Shown: positions 24,435 to 34,452, counted from the first letter of the stretch. The stretch: DNA of 64,000 nucleotides from an uncultured Pseudomonadales bacterium (GCA_947489425.1 CANLDL010000001.1:1-64000); one strand, 5' to 3'. The notes: generated by a model not told the origin, from the letters alone. Numbers and translations: made by a program.

Positions 24435-25304
24435 ATGCAAGAGCCCGATGAACAAACTGTCGCTGAGCAGCCTGTTGAGGAACAAGTTGCTACTGAAATG
24501 CGTGTTATAGAAAAAGAACAGCTTAAAAAAATTATTGAAAGTGCGTTGATGGCCTACAGCCAGCCATTAACTATCGAAAAGCTACAAACGCTTTTTAGCA
24601 ATGATCACCTACTAGATTCAGAGGTCGGAACTGCTATACCCAATAAAAATGAAATACTAGCTGCATTAGAGGCAATATCCGAAAGCTGCGGTGATCGTGG
24701 TTTTGAGCTTAAAAAAGTCAGCAGTGGCTGGCGTTTTCAGGTGCGTGCTGAAATGGCGCCATGGATTAATAAGCTATGGGAAGAAAAACCCCAAAAATAT
24801 TCGCGAGCACTGCTCGAGACCTTATCTATTATTGCCTATCGCCAGCCCATTACACGTGGTGATATTGAAGAGATCAGAGGCGTTGCCGTTAGCTCACACA
24901 TTATTAAAACCTTGAGTGAGCGTGAGTGGGTTAAAGTCGTTGGCCATCGTGATGTGCCTGGGCGTCCATCTTTATTTGCAACAACTAAGCAGTTTTTAGA
25001 TTATTTTAATTTAGAGAGCCTTGAGGACTTACCTTCGTTGAGAGAGTTAGCAGATATTGATTCGCTGACTCCTGAGCTAGATTTAGAACCGAGTAATGCT
25101 GACGCTGAGATTACTGGAAATGAGTCGCAAGAGAAAACAAGCGACGATTTAACAGGCGATGCCGAAGAGGCAGAGACTGTAGATGCCAGGGGTGATACAG
25201 ATATTGGCGATGAGAGAGATGGCAGTGACGATAACGATATAGATACTAAAGACAGTGATATCGTTGACGTCGCCGTAACGAGCGCAGAACAAACTCGCGA
25301 TTAA
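24435..25304 (+). CDS. scpB: Segregation and condensation protein B
   Basis: Partner of ScpA and SMC. The two winged-helix domains are visible (LKKIIESALMAYSQPLTIEK, then LLETLSIIAYRQPITRGDIE and EIRGVAVSSHIIKTL). The C-terminal 75 residues are very acidic and low in complexity. ATG 24435 is chosen, since an upstream ATG at 24390 would add a hydrophobic stretch foreign to the family. Same direction as scpA and rluB. Confidence 0.93.
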   Translation: MQEPDEQTVAEQPVEEQVATEMRVIEKEQLKKIIESALMAYSQPLTIEKLQTLFSNDHLLDSEVGTAIPNKNEILAALEAISESCGDRGFELKKVSSGWRFQVRAEMAPWINKLWEEKPQKYSRALLETLSIIAYRQPITRGDIEEIRGVAVSSHIIKTLSEREWVKVVGHRDVPGRPSLFATTKQFLDYFNLESLEDLPSLRELADIDSLTPELDLEPSNADAEITGNESQEKTSDDLTGDAEEAETVDARGDTDIGDERDGSDDNDIDTKDSDIVDVAVTSAEQTRD

Positions 25305-25368
25305 TCTTGATCGCGTAATTAGTACGACAACATTCATTGAGAACTAGCCGGGAGGCTCTTAGAAAGTC

Positions 25369-26295
25369 ATGAAAAAAACTAATCACGGACAAAACAAGCA
25401 CGGAAAAAATAAATCACCTAAACGTCCAAGTAACGATGAAGAAGTGCTTGAGAACACCTCGCCTAAAAATGAAAAGCTTCAAAAAGTTTTGGCCCGTGCG
25501 GGTGTTGGCTCTAGACGTGAAATGGAAAGAGTCATTGAGCAAGGCCGAGTTACCGTCAATGGTGAACGCGCTACTCTAGGCGATAGAGTAGAGCTAGGTG
25601 ACCGAATAGAAGTAGATAAAAAACGAGTTCAGCTGGCGAGTGCCGAAGAAAAAAACGTCAAAGTACTTTTATACAATAAGCCTGAGGGTGAAATTTGTAC
25701 ACGCTCAGACCCAGAAGGCCGACCAACAGTTTTTGAAAACTTACCAGCACTGATTGGTGAGCGTTGGATAGCGGTTGGACGACTCGATTTTAATACCAGT
25801 GGACTTTTATTATTTACCACTGACGGTGAGCTAGCCAATAGCTTGATGCATCCCTCATCGAATATCGACCGCGAATACTTAGTACGTATTCAAGGTAAAG
25901 TTGATGATGATATGAAAACAAGGCTAACTGATGGTATTGCTCTAGAAGATGGAGTAGCACGTTTTACTGACATTGTTGATGGTGCAGGTTCTGGCCAAAA
26001 CCACTGGTTTTACTGTGTGGTTATGGAGGGCCGTAATCGCGAGGTTCGTCGCTTATGGGAGTCCCAAGGTGTTAAAGTAAGCCGCCTTAAACGTGTGCGT
26101 TTTGGTAATATCTTTATTCCGTCCCATGTGCGCGTTGGACAGTGGACGGAGTTGAGTGCTCGTGAAATTAAAGATTTATGCCTAACCGCGGGTGTTGAAA
26201 TGACGGGTAAATCCCAACCGCTAACACAAGCGCAAAAAGCAGCTAGAGAACGCCATCAGAAAAAACTACGTGCAGGTAAGTCTCGACGAAAATAA
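25369..26295 (+). CDS. rluB: 23S rRNA pseudouridine(2605) synthase
   Basis: An S4 RNA-binding domain (LQKVLARAGVGSRREMERVI) is followed by the RsuA/RluB catalytic domain with GRLDFNTSGLLLFTTDGEL, where the Asp is catalytic. It converts U2605 of 23S rRNA. The basic N- and C-terminal tails are usual for RluB, and the position after scpAB is conserved in many gammaproteobacteria. Confidence 0.93.
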   Translation: MKKTNHGQNKHGKNKSPKRPSNDEEVLENTSPKNEKLQKVLARAGVGSRREMERVIEQGRVTVNGERATLGDRVELGDRIEVDKKRVQLASAEEKNVKVLLYNKPEGEICTRSDPEGRPTVFENLPALIGERWIAVGRLDFNTSGLLLFTTDGELANSLMHPSSNIDREYLVRIQGKVDDDMKTRLTDGIALEDGVARFTDIVDGAGSGQNHWFYCVVMEGRNREVRRLWESQGVKVSRLKRVRFGNIFIPSHVRVGQWTELSAREIKDLCLTAGVEMTGKSQPLTQAQKAARERHQKKLRAGKSRRK

Positions 26296-26354
26296 CTGCT
26301 CCTCTTATTTTTTGATAAGGCTATGGAGGTTCAACGAGTAAGGTTTACGCTTTT

Positions 26355-29255
26355 TTATACTAACGGCTCTGGCTTATGTATATGAAAGCCTTGGCCTGAG
26401 TCTACGCCTATACTCTGCAAAATCGATAATATTGCTTCGTTTTCGACAAATTCAGCAGTGACTGTTATACCCATCATATGAGCGATATCGGTAATCGATT
26501 TAACCATTGCTCTGTCGATGGGGTCCGTTGCAATATTTTTGACGAAATTTCCATCTATTTTTAGTGAAGAAATAGGTAATACTTTTAAGTGGGAAAAAGA
26601 CGAGAATCCAGAGCCAAAATCATCTAGAGCGAATTTAAAACCTTTTTGTCTCATACGCATTAAGAATTCTGAGGTTTGTGTGAGATTCGAAATAGCTGTG
26701 CTCTCTGTAATTTCGAAACAAATCTTTTCTTTAGGGACTTGGTATTTGTCAAACAATCCCAGTAATTGCTTTTCAAATCTATTATTACTAATTGTGCGAC
26801 CACTAATATTAATATTGGCTTGATACAGTTTTTTTAAGCAATTAGGGCGATCTTCTAGATGTTGAAGTACAGCATCAATGACCCAGAGGTCTAGTTTTTC
26901 TATGTAATCGAATCTCTCGGCAGCAGCTAAAAAACTACCGGGTAATAAAATCTTACCCTTCGATTTCATGCGAACAAGTACTTCGTAATAATCCACATTA
27001 ACCGTTTTATCAAAAGATAATATTTTTTGTTTGTATAGAAGCAATGAGTCGTTATTAATAGCTTCGCTCAGTTGGTTTGATAATGCCATGTCAGTTTGGC
27101 GTTCGGGTAAGTTGTTATCGTCTTCACTTTTATAAACATAAACGTTATTCCGGCCAGAGTCTTTTGCGACATAGCATGCGGTATCAGCTAAGCTCATTAG
27201 ATCTTCAGCGGGAGCGCACTTCTTACAAATAGGTACAATGCCAATACTAATTCCGATGGAAAATACATTTTCTTTCCAATAAAACCGATAATCTGATACT
27301 TCTTCTCGCAACCTATTGGCTATGTCTTCCGCGCTATCTAGGTTAATGTTGTTAAGTAAAATAACAAATTCATCTCCCCCAAGGCGTGCTACGGAGTCAT
27401 TGATTCTTATATATTTTTTAAAGAGCACCGACATTTGCTTGAGCAATTCATCGCCGGCAGAATGTCCTGCCGTGTCATTGACAATTTTGAATTGATCTAA
27501 ATCCATGAAGAGCAAAGCATGTTGAGTATCAATAGTTTTAGAGGAATTAATAGCTAAGGCTAGCCTTTTTTCAAAATCTAATCTATTGCTAAGGCCTGTA
27601 AGAATGTCGTGGCTAGCAATAAAGTTAAGCTTTTCTGCGCCTTTCACTTTTTCTGTTATGTCTATGATAGATGCATTAATATAGCTATCAGTACTTTCAT
27701 TAAAATCAAATTTTGCATGAATTGAACCCCAAAAAGTTTCACCATTTAATTTTTTACAGAGTGCTTCAAAGCCAATAACTTGTTCATGTTGAGATAGTAT
27801 ATTGAGTAGCCTTTCTTTATCTTTTAAATATTTAGGTACCAGCCCTCCTAAATTATTAGGTAATTCATCAAATTCTTTTTGCTCCTCTATGCCTAACATT
27901 TTTATGAATGCGGGGTTGCTATCGATTAAATCACCGTTCAGCGAAAACCTAAAAATTCCCTCGATCGAATTTTCGTATATAGAGTGATACTTTTTTAGGC
28001 TTTTTATGTATTTTTCTTGAGAGTCTTCTTTTCCTTTCCGTTCCTCAATAATTCTATCAGCTAATATAAAACTAAATAATACAATACTTACTATAGCTCC
28101 AATATGTATGGCGTTTTCTGAGAAAAGCGTGTTCTCTATAAGACCTATTTTATCGAATACAAAAATGCTACAGCCGATAATTAATTGGATATACGAGATG
28201 AGAAAAAGCTTGGCTTTTTTATGTTTTTTTATACACAAGCGTACCCCGGCGATACAACTTAGAAGATATGATAAAATGACATTGATCGATGTTAGTTTTA
28301 TCATGGTCTCGTAGGGCTTGAAAAAGCTCATAATAATTAACACGATACCAAATAGGCATAACATTAATAAAATATTATTTAATAGGTTGCTATGCCTTTT
28401 TAGATCTAAAAAATCCTTGGTAAATAAGCAAAATGATACTAAAGCAACATTTGAACTGACAGTAAAACTTATGTCGTTTATCGCTGGAATATTCGGCCAT
28501 AAGTAAAAAAAGGAAAAACCACTAAGAGTACCTATAAGCGATGCATAACTTAGTGAACTCAGGGATAAGAAAAGGTAGCTAATGTCACGTAAGCTAAGAA
28601 ATAGTAGTAAATTATACAACCCAAAAATAATAGCAATGCCCAATATTGAACCTATGAAGATTGTACTTTTTTGAGTGTTAGTATTTAAGCCGGCTTGTGA
28701 CCAGATCCGAATAGGAAATTGGTTTGAAGATGATGTTGATATATTAAAAATAACCGATATTTCTTGATAGCCTTCTATCTTGACCGGAAAGATAAAAGTA
28801 GGGTGCTTTAGAGGCCGTTGTTCAAATATCTGTTGATCTCCTGTAATCGACTCATCAAGAATATTGTTGTTGTGCGTATCTACCAGATAGTAGTGAATGT
28901 TGTCGAGAAGGCTATAGTCAATTTCAGTAAACAATTGAATAGCATCAGGTGTCGTATTTTTAAGTGTAAATGCTAACCAGTAGTTGTGATTTGAAAACCC
29001 ATAATTAAAGGAGGTTTTTTTTTGAGGCAGAGTGCTATTTAATAAAGGTATTACAGTGTCTAGTGATAGATCTGTCGCGTCGACTTCAATGATATGAACA
29101 TTGGGAAGGTAGCCACTATCAAGCTCCTTAAGATTCTTTGTATCAAGAACATTTTGCTGGAACACTATGGGCTCGGCGGCGAAGCCGACAGAACTTAGTA
29201 TACTTGTGAGTGCTAATAACAAATACCTTATATAGATATTCTTTAAAAAATCCAT
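26355..29255 (-). CDS. 7TM-DISM sensor diguanylate cyclase/phosphodiesterase
   Basis: The 966-residue product has a signal peptide, a periplasmic 7TMR-DISMED2 domain (about 30-170), seven membrane helices (185-400), PAS (425-540), GGDEF (555-715) and EAL (725-960). The cyclase motif RLGGDEF is intact and an RxxD inhibitory site (RIND) lies five residues before it. The phosphodiesterase signature is EVL instead of EAL, yet the other acidic residues (EITES, DDFGSGFSS, EFVEN) remain. It probably makes or breaks cyclic di-GMP on a carbohydrate or other periplasmic signal. Confidence 0.92.
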   Translation of the reverse strand: MDFLKNIYIRYLLLALTSILSSVGFAAEPIVFQQNVLDTKNLKELDSGYLPNVHIIEVDATDLSLDTVIPLLNSTLPQKKTSFNYGFSNHNYWLAFTLKNTTPDAIQLFTEIDYSLLDNIHYYLVDTHNNNILDESITGDQQIFEQRPLKHPTFIFPVKIEGYQEISVIFNISTSSSNQFPIRIWSQAGLNTNTQKSTIFIGSILGIAIIFGLYNLLLFLSLRDISYLFLSLSSLSYASLIGTLSGFSFFYLWPNIPAINDISFTVSSNVALVSFCLFTKDFLDLKRHSNLLNNILLMLCLFGIVLIIMSFFKPYETMIKLTSINVILSYLLSCIAGVRLCIKKHKKAKLFLISYIQLIIGCSIFVFDKIGLIENTLFSENAIHIGAIVSIVLFSFILADRIIEERKGKEDSQEKYIKSLKKYHSIYENSIEGIFRFSLNGDLIDSNPAFIKMLGIEEQKEFDELPNNLGGLVPKYLKDKERLLNILSQHEQVIGFEALCKKLNGETFWGSIHAKFDFNESTDSYINASIIDITEKVKGAEKLNFIASHDILTGLSNRLDFEKRLALAINSSKTIDTQHALLFMDLDQFKIVNDTAGHSAGDELLKQMSVLFKKYIRINDSVARLGGDEFVILLNNINLDSAEDIANRLREEVSDYRFYWKENVFSIGISIGIVPICKKCAPAEDLMSLADTACYVAKDSGRNNVYVYKSEDDNNLPERQTDMALSNQLSEAINNDSLLLYKQKILSFDKTVNVDYYEVLVRMKSKGKILLPGSFLAAAERFDYIEKLDLWVIDAVLQHLEDRPNCLKKLYQANINISGRTISNNRFEKQLLGLFDKYQVPKEKICFEITESTAISNLTQTSEFLMRMRQKGFKFALDDFGSGFSSFSHLKVLPISSLKIDGNFVKNIATDPIDRAMVKSITDIAHMMGITVTAEFVENEAILSILQSIGVDSGQGFHIHKPEPLV

Positions 29256-29434
29256 ATGTTGCTAGTCCTGCTTGCTTATGCTCAGTGGTTGTATCTGTGA
29301 ATTGGCGCCCCATTCGCCTGAATCCTTTGAGTATAGTCGTTAGTTATATGTTTTGCTTATTTATACTTGTTATTAAATAACCAGAGGCTATGATAGGAAA
29401 ATCTTACTTTTGGATGATAAAGCTAGGGCTATTT

Positions 29435-30148
29435 ATGGCAATAACACTTGCATGTGATGTATACGGGACACTAATAAATACCCATGGTGTTATCGAGCAA
29501 TTACAAAAGACTTTTAGTAATGGTCCTGATTCAGCTGTTGATGTGGTTAAATTTTCTACATTGTGGCGGGATAAGCAGTTGGAGTACTCATTTCGTCGTG
29601 GGCTTATGAAAAGCTATTTGCCTTTCTCTATTTGTACTAGGGATGCTCTACGGTATACGGCGTCTGTATTCGATGTAAGCTTAACTGAGCAGCAGGAATC
29701 TGAATTATTGGCCTGTTACGCAGTATTACCCGCGTTTGATGATGTCAGTGATGCATTAAAACAACTCAATGAGGCTGGTATACGTTGCTTTGCTTTCTCT
29801 AATGGTACGGCTGCGGCAGTGGAAGGCTTGCTTAGCAATGCGGGTATCCGCGATTATTTTGATGGTATTGTCAGTGTTGATGATCTCCAAACCTTTAAAC
29901 CCAACCCCGATGTTTATCACTATTTTATAAAGCAAGCCAAGGCAGATATTGACCAAACATGGCTAGTGTCGAGCAACCCTTTCGATGTGTTAGGTGCTTT
30001 ATCTGTTGGTTTTAAGGCTGCTTGGATACAACGTACAACAGCAGCAAAATTTGACACTTGGTGTTTGGGTGACGATAAAATAGAACCTACGATTACCGTT
30101 GATGGCTTGCCAGCCTGTGCGGCTTATTTGTTGGGCAATAAGGGCTGA
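29435..30148 (+). CDS. Haloacid dehalogenase type II
   Basis: The protein has 237 residues from ATG 29435; the upstream ATG at 29390 would place extra residues before the catalytic strand and is rejected. HAD motifs: ACDVYGTLINT (nucleophile Asp), CFAFSNGTAAA (motif II), FKPNPDVYHYF (motif III Lys) and WLVSSNPFDVLGA (motif IV, SSN type). The VYGTL and SSN patterns are those of L-2-haloacid dehalogenases, though the natural substrate may differ. Confidence 0.88.
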   Translation: MAITLACDVYGTLINTHGVIEQLQKTFSNGPDSAVDVVKFSTLWRDKQLEYSFRRGLMKSYLPFSICTRDALRYTASVFDVSLTEQQESELLACYAVLPAFDDVSDALKQLNEAGIRCFAFSNGTAAAVEGLLSNAGIRDYFDGIVSVDDLQTFKPNPDVYHYFIKQAKADIDQTWLVSSNPFDVLGALSVGFKAAWIQRTTAAKFDTWCLGDDKIEPTITVDGLPACAAYLLGNKG

Positions 30149-30208
30149 ATCTTATAATGTGTTTAAATAAATAGGTGTGTAGGCGTTGTCTGCAAATATT
30201 TAGAGCAA

Positions 30209-30237
30209 TAAAAAACCCGCCAATTGGCGGGTTTTTT
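30209..30237. terminator. Bidirectional rho-independent terminator
   Basis: AAAAAACCCGCC-AATT-GGCGGGTTTTTT lies between the converging dehalogenase and acnB genes. Perfect stem with runs on both strands. Confidence 0.94.
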
Positions 30238-30262
30238 ATTACATATAAGCGATTAAAAGTGC

Positions 30263-32887
30263 TTACATTTTTACTTCTTCGATTTGAGTCGCTGCAATAC
30301 GCTTACCTTCGTCAGCACCTTTTTGAAAAGAGGCAATCTGATCGAAGTTCATGTACTTAAAGATCTCATCAGACATAGAATCGATCTTCGATGCATACTC
30401 CATATACTCTTCCGGTGTTGGTAGTTTACCCAAAATACCACCTACTGCTGCAAGCTCGGCAGAGGTTAGGTAAACATTAGCGCCATCACCTAAGCGGTTA
30501 GGGAAGTTACGTGTAGAGGTAGAAAGTACAGTAACACCTGGTTCAACACGCGCTTGGTTACCCATACATAAAGAGCACCCTGGCATTTCGGTACGTACAC
30601 CGTTACGGCCATAAATATTGTAATAGCCTTCTTCCATTAGCGTGTGCTCATCCATTTTAGTGGGTGGGCATAACCAGAAGCGTGTATTCAATGGCTTAGT
30701 GTTTTGCTCAAGTAATTTACCCGTTGCACGGAAGTGACCAATATTCGTCATACAAGAGCCAATAAACACTTCCTGTACACTATCACCAGCAACATCTGAT
30801 AATAGTTTGGCATCATCAGGGTCGTTCGGGCAGCAAACAATTGGCTCGTTGATTTCATCAAGATCAATTTCGATAGTCTCTAAGTACTCGGCATCGGCAT
30901 CGGCAGACATAAGGCTTGGGTTAGCTAGCCATTCTTCCATATTGCGTACACGACGCTCAATAGTACGTACATCGCCATAGCCCTCGCTAATCATCCAGCG
31001 AAGTAGGGTGATGTTAGAGCGTAGGTATTCGGCGATAGAATCTTCTGGTAGCTTAATGGTACAACCCGCCGCAGAGCGCTCGGCAGAGGCATCAGATAAC
31101 TCAAAGGCTTGCTCAACAGTTAAGTCTTCTAGGCCTTCGATCTCTAGGATATTACCAGAGAAGATATTCTTTTTACCTTTTTTCTCAACGGTTAATAAGC
31201 CTTGTTTAATCGCATAGTAAGGAATGGCGTGTACCAGATCACGTAGGGTGATACCCGGCTTCATTTTACCTTTAAAGCGAACTAATACAGACTCTGGCAT
31301 ATCCAGAGGCATAACACCCGTTGCCGCTGCAAAGGCTACCAAGCCAGAACCCGCTGGGAAGGAAATACCCATAGGGAAGCGAGTATGCGAGTCACCACCG
31401 GTACCAACGGTATCAGGTAGTAACATACGGTTTAACCACGAGTGGATAATACCGTCACCTGGGCGTAGCGAAACACCACCACGGTTCATAATAAAGTCGG
31501 GTAGGTTATGTTGTGTGTCGATATCAACGGGTTTAGGATAAGCCGCTGTATGGCAGAAAGACTGCATCGTTAAATCGGCAGAGAAGCCAAGGCAAGCGAG
31601 GTCTTTAAGCTCATCGCGTGTCATTGGGCCGGTGGTATCTTGCGAACCAACGGTAGTCATTTTAGGCTCACAATATGTGCCTGGGCGAATACCTTTACCT
31701 TCGGCAAGGCCACAGGCTTTACCGACCATTTTTTGTGCAAGCGTAAAGCCTTTGTCGCTAGATTCTGGCGACTCAGGTATACGGAATAGATCGCTAACGG
31801 GTAGACCTAGTGATTCACGCGCCTTAGCGGTTAGGCCACGACCAATAATCAGGTTAATACGACCACCGGCTTGTACTTCGTCTAATAGCACGTCTGACTT
31901 TAATTCAAATTCAGAGAGTGTCTCGCCAGCTTCGTTTAAGATTTTGCCTTCGTATGGGCGAATATCAATCACATCACCCATATGGAGTTTTTCTACGGGT
32001 GCTTCAAATACTAGTGCACCAGCATCTTCCATGGTGTTATAAAAAATAGGTGCTACTTTGTTACCGATACAAACACCACCACCGCGTTTGTTAGGTACGC
32101 CTGGCATATCATCACCAAAGAACCAAAGTACCGAGTTAGTTGCAGACTTACGCGAAGAACCAGTACCCACAACATCACCCACAAAGGCGACGGGTAGGCC
32201 TTTGGCTTTAATGTCTTCGATTTGCTTCATAGGGCCAGTAACACCGTGCTCTTCGGGTGTTAAACCGTCGCGAGTCATTTTGTAGGTGGCCAGGGCGTGT
32301 AGAGGGATATCTGGGCGAGACCAAGCATCGGGTGCAGGAGAGAGATCGTCAGTGTTAGTCTCGCCAGTCACTTTAAATACGGTCATTTTAGTGCTTTCAG
32401 CGACTTTATCTTGTGTAGTAAACCACTCGGCGTCTGCCCAAGATTGCATCACGGCTTTCGCAAGCGCATTGCCTGCTTTGGCTTTGTCTTCCACATCGTG
32501 GAAGGCATCAAACATCAGTAGAGTATGTTTTAGTTCTTCGGCTGCTTGTGCGCCAAGTTCAGCATCGTCTAAAAGGTCGACTAAGGTAACGATGTTATAA
32601 CCACCGTGCATATTGCCTAATAATTTAACGGCATCCTCTTTAGAGATAATAGGGCTTGAATCTTCGCCTTTAACAATTGCCGATAAAAAGCCGGCTTTAA
32701 CGTAGGCGGCCTCATCCACACCCGGTGGTACGCGGTTAGCAATAAGATCGAGTAAAGTCTCTTCTTCGCCGGCTGGTGGGTTTTTGAGTAACTCAACTAA
32801 GCCCGTGACTTGCTCTGGATCCAACGGTTTTGGGGGAATCGATTGAGCTGCACGTTCTTCAACATGTTGGCGATAGGCTTCTAGCAC
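30263..32887 (-). CDS. acnB: Aconitate hydratase B
   Basis: The 874-residue product matches AcnB along its length, including CEPKMTTVGSQDTTGPMTRD, FCHTAAYPKPVDI and the cluster cysteines in IGSCMTNIGHFRA and PGCSLCMGNQAR. It interconverts citrate and isocitrate in the TCA cycle. GTG 32887 is the start: AGAGGA lies eight bases before it and the product then begins VLEAYRQHVEERAAQ, like E. coli MLEEYRKHVAERAAE. The longer frame to 32974 reads through an inserted repeat and is not native. Confidence 0.95.
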   Translation of the reverse strand: MLEAYRQHVEERAAQSIPPKPLDPEQVTGLVELLKNPPAGEEETLLDLIANRVPPGVDEAAYVKAGFLSAIVKGEDSSPIISKEDAVKLLGNMHGGYNIVTLVDLLDDAELGAQAAEELKHTLLMFDAFHDVEDKAKAGNALAKAVMQSWADAEWFTTQDKVAESTKMTVFKVTGETNTDDLSPAPDAWSRPDIPLHALATYKMTRDGLTPEEHGVTGPMKQIEDIKAKGLPVAFVGDVVGTGSSRKSATNSVLWFFGDDMPGVPNKRGGGVCIGNKVAPIFYNTMEDAGALVFEAPVEKLHMGDVIDIRPYEGKILNEAGETLSEFELKSDVLLDEVQAGGRINLIIGRGLTAKARESLGLPVSDLFRIPESPESSDKGFTLAQKMVGKACGLAEGKGIRPGTYCEPKMTTVGSQDTTGPMTRDELKDLACLGFSADLTMQSFCHTAAYPKPVDIDTQHNLPDFIMNRGGVSLRPGDGIIHSWLNRMLLPDTVGTGGDSHTRFPMGISFPAGSGLVAFAAATGVMPLDMPESVLVRFKGKMKPGITLRDLVHAIPYYAIKQGLLTVEKKGKKNIFSGNILEIEGLEDLTVEQAFELSDASAERSAAGCTIKLPEDSIAEYLRSNITLLRWMISEGYGDVRTIERRVRNMEEWLANPSLMSADADAEYLETIEIDLDEINEPIVCCPNDPDDAKLLSDVAGDSVQEVFIGSCMTNIGHFRATGKLLEQNTKPLNTRFWLCPPTKMDEHTLMEEGYYNIYGRNGVRTEMPGCSLCMGNQARVEPGVTVLSTSTRNFPNRLGDGANVYLTSAELAAVGGILGKLPTPEEYMEYASKIDSMSDEIFKYMNFDQIASFQKGADEGKRIAATQIEEVKM

Positions 32888-32920
32888 AGGATAATCCTCT
32901 TGTTTATAGATGTATTGGCT

Positions 32921-33209
32921 GGGCCTGTTAACACTACTTGAAACAGCGATGCCGTGATTATTTTTAGGTCTCACAAGGCAGAATGAGCGCAGTGTAGTTG
33001 ATCTACATCAGCGAATGCTAACGAAGTGAGACGTAAAAATAACCTCGGCCCTTCGGGTTGCACCTAAAAAAGCCGCATTCGGCGTTGCTCGTCATTTATT
33101 TGGAGTAACCACCTCGGTACCCCCTTGAGGGGTGAACCGCTCTCCTCGCGCCTTGCCTGCAGGTTTTTTAGGTAGCAACAGCGCTATTTCAAGTAGTGTT
33201 AACAGGCCC
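32921..33209. mobile_element. MITE-like element with 28-bp inverted ends (289 bp)
   Basis: The left end (GGGCCTGTTAACACTACTTG at 32921) and the right end (the reverse complement, at 33182-33209) match over 28 bases with one difference. Inside are nested inverted repeats: 32958-32974 with 33026-33042 (16 of 17), and 33057-33071 with 33164-33179. No transposase is encoded and no target duplication is obvious. It is therefore likely a non-autonomous element able to fold into a long branched hairpin. Confidence 0.75.
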
Positions 33210-33301
33210 TCAGTAGGGTTTGCTCAGTTATAGAACACGAATTTATCAGGTTACCACTCACTGTATCAGTAGTATATTAACATTTAGTATCAGGAATTTC
33301 A

Positions 33302-33363
33302 GGATCAGGTCTTGCCCTCTACTATTGAGGGATGCAACAAAGCAAAAGGCAAGATCTGACCCT
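33302..33363. repeat. REP-like imperfect inverted repeat
   Basis: GGATCAGGTCTTGCC at 33302-33316 and GGCAAGATCTGACCC at 33349-33363 pair at 13 of 15 positions. This resembles sequences around REP-associated (Y1) transposase elements in marine gammaproteobacteria, but no transposase gene is present here. Confidence 0.5.
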
Positions 33364-33396
33364 AATATCCGTGTTCCATGATTATCTACTATTACT

Positions 33397-33468
33397 GCCT
33401 AACGCCGCGCTCTGCGGCAAATTTGGAGCGCAGCGGGAAATTTGTCGGGCAGCAGCGCCTTGTTATAA
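33397..33468 (-). other. attC site m1 (minus strand)
   Basis: On the minus strand the left box TTATAAC (33462-33468) contains the stop of the upstream gene, and the right box GTTAGGC (33397-33403) is a perfect consensus. Interior arms AAATTTCCCGCTGCG and CGCTCCAAATTT. Confidence 0.9.
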
Positions 33469-34452
33469 GCCATATGCGACTTTACTCGAACAATAGACGC
33501 GCTCAAATGATTGATAAACTGTATGCCTATTATAAGTAGACAATGCTTCAAGATTATTTTTGATAATCTTCACTGAAACACTTTTCTGTGTGCACTTGTA
33601 TGCATCTATTACGCTTTGAGGTGTTCCGTCAGGAGCGCTATTGTCTAAATCAGTAAAGACGTAGGTGATAAATGCTTTTGAACTTAGATTGAAGTTATAT
33701 GCCAGCACCTCATCACTTGGTACTGGGATGGAGAACCCCCTGTCAGAGAGTAAAACACCTCCTTCTTTGAGTTCGTCTTCATAATAGAAAACAAACACAT
33801 TGATTAGATGAGAATTTTCTTCATATAAAGACTTTACCACTTGCTCTAGCAAATTAGTCTGATTTTCATCTGTGCGCATCAAAAGAATGAAAAGTGTTCT
33901 GAGCCAATCTACGTATTCTGTCTGTGTAATACCTAATTGAGTACAGATCCATTTTTGATGAGGCTTATTGCCTTGCTCAACTTTCTGGAAAATCTGAGCT
34001 AAATCTCCACCAAGAGGTTTATGCATCCCAGCTTTGCCAACGGTATTTAATGTTTTTTTTATACAATATGGATTTCGGAAAGTATTTAGTAGCTTCAGCA
34101 CAAACAAACTCAACAACTCCTCCTTAATGTCATTGTTGTTTTCATTAAGCTTTTTAAGGAGGCTTATTGTATGAGTTTCAATTTTTGATTCGTATTCACC
34201 AAATATAGATTCAAAGTTATTCCTTACTTTCTTTGTTTCAACATCGAAAGTAAATAGGTCGTGCAATGAAAGGTTTTTTTCGATACTTTTCGCTTTGCCC
34301 CCTTCCATTTCTATCGAATAACTCTCCCTGTCGAGAATTTTAAACGAGTATATTTTTTGAGATTCTTTGGGTGATTTTGGTGTGCTCGTATTTAGTCTCT
34401 GCTCAACTTGAGATACATAGTGTTGATTTTTTGTTTCGTTTTGAACCTTCAT
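33463..34452 (-). CDS. DUF4238-like cassette protein (329 aa)
   Basis: The start (TKNQHYVSQVEQRLN) is like the HHYVPQFYLRRF opening of DUF4238 proteins, and the length is right for them. The rest is soluble, with helical middle parts and charged loops. DUF4238 members have no proven role, though they often occur in accessory or defence-rich regions. At almost 1 kb it is long for an integron cassette. It ends inside attC m1. Confidence 0.65.
   Translation of the reverse strand: MKVQNETKNQHYVSQVEQRLNTSTPKSPKESQKIYSFKILDRESYSIEMEGGKAKSIEKNLSLHDLFTFDVETKKVRNNFESIFGEYESKIETHTISLLKKLNENNNDIKEELLSLFVLKLLNTFRNPYCIKKTLNTVGKAGMHKPLGGDLAQIFQKVEQGNKPHQKWICTQLGITQTEYVDWLRTLFILLMRTDENQTNLLEQVVKSLYEENSHLINVFVFYYEDELKEGGVLLSDRGFSIPVPSDEVLAYNFNLSSKAFITYVFTDLDNSAPDGTPQSVIDAYKCTQKSVSVKIIKNNLEALSTYNRHTVYQSFERVYCSSKVAYGL

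Larger units (their letters stand above)
32888..33462. other. Intergenic region upstream of acnB (575 bp)
   Basis: This gene-free stretch holds the inverted-repeat element at 32921-33209, a REP-like repeat at 33302-33363 and the first attC of the minus-strand cassette cluster. The acnB promoter must lie within or beyond the element. Confidence 0.7.

Noticed and set aside
32888..32974. N-terminal extension of AcnB to 32974
   Set aside because: The extra residues are encoded largely by the inserted inverted-repeat element; the GTG at 32887 has a good ribosome site and matches the family start.
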